From an uncultured Erythrobacter sp. (GTDB taxonomy: Bacteria; Pseudomonadota; Alphaproteobacteria; Sphingomonadales; Sphingomonadaceae), in contig CANLAD010000001.1 in NCBI GenBank assembly GCA_947488755.1, positions 3,109,501-3,173,500 on the forward strand: DNA of 64,000 nt. The letters run 5' to 3'. Below, piece by piece: positions 57,431-64,000 of this stretch. Each line of letters begins with the position of its first letter. Position 1 is the stretch's first letter. Both the position numbers and the translations under genes were made by a program. The notes beneath the pieces were generated by a model, which was not told the DNA's origin, ran no database searches, and saw only the letters and a program-made list of their open reading frames with translations.

Positions 57431-60061
57431 ATGAAAATGGATGTGCTCGGGCGCCTGTTCGTGATGCTGGCGGCACTGGGGATCGCCATATCCGCCCCGG
57501 CGGCGCGCGCGCAGTCGTTCCTCCCCGGCCAGTTCGACCCCGATATTCCGACACTCTCGCAAACGGTCGGTCACGAACCGGGAGAGCGCATCACGTCGCC
57601 CACCGAAGCGCTGGATTATCTCGAAGCGCTGGTTGCCGTTGCGCCGGATCGTGTTCGGATGGTCGAATACGCGACCAGCTGGGAGGGCCGCCCGTTGCAC
57701 TATGTGGTCATTTCGGCTCCGCAGAACATGGCACGGCTCGATGCGATCCGGGCCGACCTTGCGAACGTCGCGGCAGGCCAGCCCAGCAATGGCGCGGCTC
57801 TTCCGGTCACCTGGCTCGCCTATGGCGTCCACGGCAACGAAATATCTTCGACCGACGCGGCTCTGATGAGCGTGTATCACCTGCTCGCTGCGCAGGGCGA
57901 ACCGCGGATCGAGCAGATCCTGAACGAAACCATCGTCGTCATCGATCCAATGCAGAACCCCGATGGCCGCGCGCGCTTCGTCAATCACTTCCGCGGCGCG
58001 GTCGGGATCGAGCCCGCCAGTGACCGGCAGGCCGCCGAACACGACGAAACCTGGCCGAGTGGGCGGGTCAATCACTACATGTTCGATCTGAACCGCGACT
58101 GGTTCACGTTGAGCCAACCCGAGACGCGCGGGAAGATCGCCGCCATGCGTGAGTGGGCTCCGGTGGTGGTGGTCGACGTGCATGAAATGGGCGGCGACAA
58201 CACCTACTTCTTCTCGCCCGCCGCCCGTCCGATCAACCCGAACATCACGCCCTCGCAGCGGCAGGCCTACGAAATCATCGGACGCAACAACGCCGTCTGG
58301 TTCGACCGGATCGGCGAGCCTTACTTCACGCGCGAGGTCTACGACCTGTTCTATCCCGGATACGGCGACACCTGGAACACGCATCAGGGCGCGATCGGCA
58401 GCACGTATGAGCAGGGATCGGCGCGCGGTCTGGTGTTCGAGCGGCGCGATGGAACCGAGCTGACCTATGCCGAGGGGGTGCGCAATCACTTTGTCGCAAG
58501 CCTTGCGACCGCTGAGGCGGTGGCGCAGAATGCGGACCGGTTCCTGTCCGATTACGCCGATTATCGTCGCCAGAACGCGGCCGGTGCGGCCGGGCGGGGA
58601 AGCTACGTCATCGACCTCGCGCAGCGACGCTGGAACGCCGAAGCGCTCGGCCGCAGGCTCGCCGCGCAGGGCGTCACCGTGTTTCGCGCGGACGGCCCGG
58701 CGAGCGCGTGCGGCACCCCTTATCCGCAAGGCTACATCGCGGTGCCGCAGGCGCAGCCCGCCGCGCGGCTGGTGCGCAGCCTGCTGGACAAGGACACGCC
58801 GCTGCCGCGCGCCTTCGTGACGGAGCAGGAGCAGCGCCGGACAGAAGATCTGCCGCATGAGCTGTACGATGTGACCGCGTGGTCGGTCGGCCTCATGTCG
58901 GGCCTCAAGGTCGATCTTTGCGGGTCCGCCGTGAGCGCCAGTGCGCTTTCCGAAAACGCTCCGATTGCTCCGGTGCTGTCGGGCGGCGGAGACTTCGGGG
59001 TAGCGGTTCCGTGGACGGATTCGGGACAGGCACGGCTCGTCACCCTGGCCCTGCGTGAGGGTCTGGAAGGGCGCGTGACCGACGAAGCCTTCACCAAGGA
59101 CGGGCGAACCTATCCGCGCGGTACCGTAGTGTTCGCGGCCGCTTCCAACGATGCGGAGCGGATGGGACGGCTGCGTGCTCTGGCTCGCGAGGTCGGCGCG
59201 GAAACCGTCGCGCTGTCGTCGAGCTGGGTCGAGGACGGGCCGAACCTCGGGAGCGCCGCGTTCGCGCGCCTCACCCTGCCGAGCGTTGCGATGGCGTGGG
59301 ACGAAGGCGTCTCGCAATTGAGCGCGGGCGCCATGCGCTATGTGCTCGAGCAGCGGCTGGGCCTGCCGGTCGTGCCGATCCGCACCCACCGCTTTGGCCG
59401 CGCGGACCTTTCCGATTACGACGTGCTGCTGATCCCCGACGGTTCGCCCGCGGGACAATTGGGCAAGGGCGGAATGGAGACGATCCGCGCCTTTGTCGAA
59501 CGCGGCGGCGTGCTGGTAGCGGTCGGCAACAGCGTGAGGGCGTTTGCGGATGGGGATGATCCGCTGCTGGCGGTGAAGCGCGAGGCAGCGCTGGGACGCG
59601 AACCCGATGCGGACGAGGACGACGCGGGGTCGCTGGCAGAAGCGCGCGAAATCGCGAGCGAGGACGATTATCGCGAGGCGATCGCCGATCAGGAAGCTTT
59701 GCCCGATACCCTCCCCGGAGCGCTGCTGAACACAGTCGCCGACACCGAGCATTTCCTCTCGGCGGGCTATGATGATGGCGCGGTGGTTCTGGCGAGCGGA
59801 TCGCAGATTTTCACTCCGCTCGACCGCGATGACGGCAGCAATGTCCTGCGGTTCGCCGCTGCGGATGAACTGATTGCGAGCGGCTATGTCTGGGATGAGA
59901 ACCGGCGGCAACTGGCGTTCAAACCGTACCTGATGGCGCAGCCCACCGGGCGGGGTCTAGCGATCGGCTTCGCGCATGATCCCTCGACCCGAGCGTATCT
60001 CGACGGGCTGGACCTGCTGATCGCGAATGCCGTTCTGGTTGCGCCGTCGCGCGTTCGATGA
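57431..60061 (+). CDS. M14-family zinc carboxypeptidase-like secreted peptidase
   Basis: Signal peptide; 'WLAYGVHGNEISSTDAAL' (HxxE), 'IVVIDPMQNPDGRARFVNHFRG', 'NRDWFTLSQPETRGKI', 'VVVVDVHEMGGDNTYFF'. Confidence 0.9.
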   Translation: MKMDVLGRLFVMLAALGIAISAPAARAQSFLPGQFDPDIPTLSQTVGHEPGERITSPTEALDYLEALVAVAPDRVRMVEYATSWEGRPLHYVVISAPQNMARLDAIRADLANVAAGQPSNGAALPVTWLAYGVHGNEISSTDAALMSVYHLLAAQGEPRIEQILNETIVVIDPMQNPDGRARFVNHFRGAVGIEPASDRQAAEHDETWPSGRVNHYMFDLNRDWFTLSQPETRGKIAAMREWAPVVVVDVHEMGGDNTYFFSPAARPINPNITPSQRQAYEIIGRNNAVWFDRIGEPYFTREVYDLFYPGYGDTWNTHQGAIGSTYEQGSARGLVFERRDGTELTYAEGVRNHFVASLATAEAVAQNADRFLSDYADYRRQNAAGAAGRGSYVIDLAQRRWNAEALGRRLAAQGVTVFRADGPASACGTPYPQGYIAVPQAQPAARLVRSLLDKDTPLPRAFVTEQEQRRTEDLPHELYDVTAWSVGLMSGLKVDLCGSAVSASALSENAPIAPVLSGGGDFGVAVPWTDSGQARLVTLALREGLEGRVTDEAFTKDGRTYPRGTVVFAAASNDAERMGRLRALAREVGAETVALSSSWVEDGPNLGSAAFARLTLPSVAMAWDEGVSQLSAGAMRYVLEQRLGLPVVPIRTHRFGRADLSDYDVLLIPDGSPAGQLGKGGMETIRAFVERGGVLVAVGNSVRAFADGDDPLLAVKREAALGREPDADEDDAGSLAEAREIASEDDYREAIADQEALPDTLPGALLNTVADTEHFLSAGYDDGAVVLASGSQIFTPLDRDDGSNVLRFAAADELIASGYVWDENRRQLAFKPYLMAQPTGRGLAIGFAHDPSTRAYLDGLDLLIANAVLVAPSRVR

Positions 60062-60131
60062 GGAACACAAAGTGTGCTGAAGGTGGCTGAACGGGTTTGA
60101 ACTCGGCCCGGGCCCATGCAAAGCGGGGCTT

Positions 60132-63100
60132 ATGAGTACCGACCAGCCCGAAGGCGCGTGGCGCTTTGCGATCGATCGCGGCGGCACCTTCACCGATGTC
60201 GTTGCGACCACGCCGGACGGGCGGTTGGTGACCGACAAACTGCTGTCCGAAAACTCCGATCGTTACGATGACGCTGCGAGCGAGGCGGTGCGTCGCCTCA
60301 TGGAGCGGCATGGGCACGGCCCCATCGCCGAACTGCGGATCGGCACCACGGTCGCAACCAACGCGCTGCTTGAGCGCAAGGGCGAGCGGCTGGCGCTGGC
60401 GGTTACCCGGGGCTTTGGCGATGCCCTGCGGATCGGGACGCAGGCGCGGCCAGACATTTTCGCGCGGCATATTGTCCTGCCGGAACAATTGCCCGCGCAG
60501 GTGATCGAGATCGACGAGCGAATTGGCGTTGATGGCGAAGTGCTGCGCCCGCTCGACGAAGCGGCGGCGCTCGCGCAGTTCGCGGACTTGCGAAACGACG
60601 GCTTCGACGCGCTCGCGATCGTCCTGATGCACGGCTGGAAACATCGTGCGCATGAAGAGCGCCTCGCCGCCATCGCGCGGGAGATCGGCTTCGCGCAGGT
60701 CAGCGTCAGCCACGAAATCGCGCCGCTGATCCGCCTTATCCCCCGTGGGGACACCACCGTCGTCGATGGCTATCTCTCGCCGGTCCTTACTCGCTACACT
60801 GACACCCTGCGTGCGAGGCTGCCGGAATGCGAGCGGCTGCGCTTCATGCAGTCGAACGGCGGCCTCGCCGAGATCGACGCCTTTCGCGGCAAGGATGCGA
60901 TCCTGTCGGGCCCGGCAGGCGGGGTTGTCGGGATGGTCGCGGCGTCCGAGCCACTTGGCGCGTCACGATTGATCGGCTTTGACATGGGCGGGACCAGCAC
61001 CGATGTCGCGCACTATGCCGGGGAATACGAGCTGACCGGCGATAGCGTGATCTCGGGCGTACGCATCGCCGCGCCGATGATGAAAATCCACACCGTTGCG
61101 GCTGGCGGTGGCTCGATCTGCAGCTTCGACGGAGCACGGTTTCGGGTCGGGCCGGAGAGCGCGGGCGCCGATCCCGGCCCCGCCTGCTACCGCAGGGGCG
61201 GCCAGCTGACGCTCACCGATTGCAACCTTGCGCTCGGCCGGATCGACCCGGCGTTCTTCCCGCCCGTGTTCGGCCCCGATGGCAGCGAACCGCTTGATGG
61301 CCAGGCATCGCGCGAGCGGCTGGAGGCCATCGCCGCGACCCTCCCCGACGCGCGTTCGATAGAGGATATCGCGCGCGGCTTTCTCGCCATCGCGGTCGAC
61401 AATATGGCGAATGCGATCCGCAAGATCTCCGTGGCGCGCGGATATGACGTGACCACCTATTCGCTCGCCTGCTTCGGCGGCGCGGGCGGGCAACACGCGT
61501 GCAAGGTCGCCGACGAGCTGGGGATCGAGACTGTGCTGGTCCACCCGCTCGCCGGGATGCTGTCGGCCTACGGCATCGGTCTCGCGCCGGTGAAGGCGAT
61601 CCGTGAGACCAGCATCGTCACACCGCTCCACGATGGCTTCGACGAGCAGCTTTCGGCCCTCGAAAACAAAGCGCGCATGGCGTTAGAGGAACAGGGGTTT
61701 AATCCGAGCGATATCGCGCTGGAGCGCCGGGCACGCCTGCGGTTCGAAGGCAGCGACACGATGCTGATCGTTGATATTGCCGCCCCTGCCGCGATGGACG
61801 AGACGTTCCGCCGCCTGCATCGCCAACGCTTCGGCTATGGCGACGACAAATCCGCCATCATCGTCGAGGCGCTGAGCATCGAGGCGAGCGCGACATCCGG
61901 AGGGCTCGCAAACGCCGCGGTCGAACCGGCCCAGACGCCCGGCGAGGCGTCCGGATCGTGGCCGACCTTCGATCGTACCCAATTGCATGATGGCCAGACT
62001 ATCGCGGGTCCGGCACTGGTCGTCGATCCCGGGTCCACAACCGCTATCGAGCCCGGTTGGCAGGCACGGCTTGCACCCGACGGCACGCTTGTCTGCAACC
62101 GCGCCACGCCGCTTGACCGCCACCGCGCTGCGGGCACCGAGGTCGATCCCGTCCGGCTCGAAATCTTCAACAACCTCTTCCGCGCCATTGCCGAGGAGAT
62201 GGGCGTCGTGCTGCAATCGACGGCCCGTTCGGTGAACATCAAGGAGCGGCTCGATTTCTCCTGCGCGCTGTTCGATGCAAGCGGCAACCTCATCGCCAAC
62301 GCGCCGCACATCCCGGTCCATCTGGGGTCGATGGGCGACAGCATCGCGCGGGTGATCGAGGCGCGCGGGCCGGACGCGGACGGCAGGGCGCGCGACGGGC
62401 GCGGTTTCCGGCGCGGCGATGCGTATGTTCTCAACGATCCCTTTCGCGGCGGCACGCACCTGCCCGATATCACCGTGATCGTGCCGGTGTTCTACGGCGA
62501 TACCGGCGGGAGGCCCGACGCCTTCGTCGCTGCGCGCGGGCACCATGCCGATATTGGCGGGATCGCACCCGGATCCATGCCACCGGACAGCCGCTCGATC
62601 GAAGAGGAGGGCGTGCTGATCGACAATCTCCTGATGGTCGAGGAAGGCGCGTTCCGCGAAGGCGCGGTGCGGGCTGCACTGGCGGATGCGAAGCACCCCG
62701 CGCGCAACCCCGATCGCAATCTCTCCGACCTGCGCGCCCAGCTTGCCGCCTGCACGCGCGGGGCCGAATTGCTTGGCGCTGCGGCGGGGGAGCAGGGCGC
62801 GGACGTGGTCGCCGCCTACATGGGTCACGTCATCGCCAATGCCGAGGAAAGCGTGCGCCGCCTGCTGGATCGGCTCGAGGACGGCGAGTTCGCGTCCGAG
62901 ATGGACAATGGCGCGGTGGTGAAGGTCGCAATCCGCATCGACCGCGAAGCGCGTTCGGCGGTGTTCGACTTCACCGGCACCAGCGACCAGCTGCCCGGCA
63001 ATTTCAACGCCCCGCGCTCGATCACCCGCGCCGCCGCGCTCTACGTCCTGCGCACGCTGATCGACGACGACATTCCGATGAACGATGGCTGCCTGCGCCC

Positions 63101-63725
63101 GGTCGAGCTGATCGTGCCCGCAGGCTCGATGCTGAACCCGCAGCCGGGCGCGGCAGTCGTCGCGGGCAATGTGGAAACCAGCCAGGTCGTCACCGACACC
63201 TTGTTTGCCGCGACGCGCATGCTCGCGCCGAGCCAGGGGACGATGAACAATTTCACCTTCGGCAATGAAAGCCAGCAATATTACGAGACGATCTGCGGCG
63301 GCTCGGGCGCGGGGCCGGACCATCCGGGCACCAGCGCGGTGCAGACGCACATGACGAACAGCCGCCTGACCGATCCCGAAATCCTGGAAACGCGCCTTCC
63401 GGTCCGGGTCGAGAGCTTCGCGATTCGGCGCGGCTCGGGCGGGGAGGGCGCCAATCATGGGGGCGAGGGGGTCGATCGGCGGGTCACTTTCCTCGAAAAG
63501 ATGCGTGCCAACATCCTCGCCAATCGCCGCATCGTGCCGCCGCGCGGCATTTGCGGAGGCGGGGACGCCAAGCAGGGGCGCAACTGGATCGAACGCGCGG
63601 ACGGAACCTGCGAAGAGCTGGGCGCAACCGGATTCGCAACAATGCAGCCCGGCGATACCTTCATCATCCAGACCCCTGGCGGCGGCGGCTTCGGGAAGGT
63701 GGCGGCGCGACGAGTGACTCGGTAA
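60132..63725 (+). CDS. Fused HyuA/HyuB-type hydantoinase/5-oxoprolinase
   Basis: '[45 protein letters not shown]', '[34 protein letters not shown]', '[19 protein letters not shown]', then HyuB '[60 protein letters not shown]', '[17 protein letters not shown]'. Confidence 0.96.
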   Translation: MSTDQPEGAWRFAIDRGGTFTDVVATTPDGRLVTDKLLSENSDRYDDAASEAVRRLMERHGHGPIAELRIGTTVATNALLERKGERLALAVTRGFGDALRIGTQARPDIFARHIVLPEQLPAQVIEIDERIGVDGEVLRPLDEAAALAQFADLRNDGFDALAIVLMHGWKHRAHEERLAAIAREIGFAQVSVSHEIAPLIRLIPRGDTTVVDGYLSPVLTRYTDTLRARLPECERLRFMQSNGGLAEIDAFRGKDAILSGPAGGVVGMVAASEPLGASRLIGFDMGGTSTDVAHYAGEYELTGDSVISGVRIAAPMMKIHTVAAGGGSICSFDGARFRVGPESAGADPGPACYRRGGQLTLTDCNLALGRIDPAFFPPVFGPDGSEPLDGQASRERLEAIAATLPDARSIEDIARGFLAIAVDNMANAIRKISVARGYDVTTYSLACFGGAGGQHACKVADELGIETVLVHPLAGMLSAYGIGLAPVKAIRETSIVTPLHDGFDEQLSALENKARMALEEQGFNPSDIALERRARLRFEGSDTMLIVDIAAPAAMDETFRRLHRQRFGYGDDKSAIIVEALSIEASATSGGLANAAVEPAQTPGEASGSWPTFDRTQLHDGQTIAGPALVVDPGSTTAIEPGWQARLAPDGTLVCNRATPLDRHRAAGTEVDPVRLEIFNNLFRAIAEEMGVVLQSTARSVNIKERLDFSCALFDASGNLIANAPHIPVHLGSMGDSIARVIEARGPDADGRARDGRGFRRGDAYVLNDPFRGGTHLPDITVIVPVFYGDTGGRPDAFVAARGHHADIGGIAPGSMPPDSRSIEEEGVLIDNLLMVEEGAFREGAVRAALADAKHPARNPDRNLSDLRAQLAACTRGAELLGAAAGEQGADVVAAYMGHVIANAEESVRRLLDRLEDGEFASEMDNGAVVKVAIRIDREARSAVFDFTGTSDQLPGNFNAPRSITRAAALYVLRTLIDDDIPMNDGCLRPVELIVPAGSMLNPQPGAAVVAGNVETSQVVTDTLFAATRMLAPSQGTMNNFTFGNESQQYYETICGGSGAGPDHPGTSAVQTHMTNSRLTDPEILETRLPVRVESFAIRRGSGGEGANHGGEGVDRRVTFLEKMRANILANRRIVPPRGICGGGDAKQGRNWIERADGTCEELGATGFATMQPGDTFIIQTPGGGGFGKVAARRVTR

Positions 63726-64000
63726 ATCGAGCGCGCGCGATCATCCCGACAAACCAGGCCGACAGCATCGTGATCCGCCCATTGAACCTTTTGCAGGTGG
63801 ACCGGCGGTTCGTGTCTCACCATCGCGGAGGTACGCCCGCCTTGGAAAAGAGGTGCGACGCGTAACCGGCTCGCGCGGCACTGAAAGATGCTGCTACGGG
63901 ACAGCGAGCGGACGATGTTTGCGAAGACGGGCAGCGCCTGCGCCATTTTCTTCAAATACAAGGACCGCCTTCGATTGCCGGGTTACGCCATGCCCGGATG

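Noticed and set aside
57293-59911. 872-aa minus-strand ORF
   Set aside because: Antisense shadow of the well-supported M14 peptidase; low-complexity Arg/His-rich translation typical of high-GC antisense frames.
61683-63458. 591-aa minus-strand ORF
   Set aside because: Antisense to the fused oxoprolinase; no recognisable domain.
63888-64000. ORF opening at ATG 63888 and running off the window (MLLRDSERTMFAKTGSACAIFFKYKDRL...)
   Set aside because: Too short to judge and no recognisable motif; needs downstream sequence.
1-64000. CRISPR arrays, prophage, IS elements, integrases, toxin-antitoxin or defence islands
   Set aside because: No regularly spaced repeats, no transposase/integrase/Cas/capsid motifs seen in any plausible ORF.

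Overview
The window is a dense, GC-rich chromosomal segment whose gene content suggests an alphaproteobacterium, most likely order Sphingomonadales (Erythrobacteraceae-like; inferred from gene content, not tested). I see no CRISPR array, rRNA, prophage or transposase. Main blocks: (1) the 3' part of a PAS-HK-REC sensor kinase, a LuxR-type response regulator and acs, resembling CrbS/CrbR-acs acetate-switch loci, followed by a DcaP-like porin; (2) a YhhQ-type transporter divergent from a CNT nucleoside transporter; (3) an Oar-like TonB-dependent receptor, a MASE1-PAS-HK-REC-Hpt hybrid kinase and a TonB-like protein; (4) an XpaC/TelA pair; (5) a fatty-acyl-AMP ligase and housekeeping genes (recX, NDUFA12 homologue, DUF2155, aat); (6) tRNA-Trp, secE, nusG, rplK and rplA, a normally compact neighbourhood here interrupted twice. 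One interruption is an unannotated 48-aa ORF plus an AGCS symporter. The other is a bchJ-bchE pair (anaerobic Mg-protoporphyrin cyclase and 4VR protein) plus a PspA-like gene. A near-perfect FNR-type box (TTGACCTCGATCAA on the minus strand) lies upstream of bchE; (7) GMC oxidoreductase, flavin monooxygenase, TonB-dependent receptors, beta-oxidation genes and hppD with a striking nested inverted repeat at its start; (8) a TonB receptor divergent from an M14 peptidase and a fused 5-oxoprolinase. The observation I rate highest is the isolated bchEJ pair with its FNR-like box, convergent on nusG with only 8 nt between stop codons.
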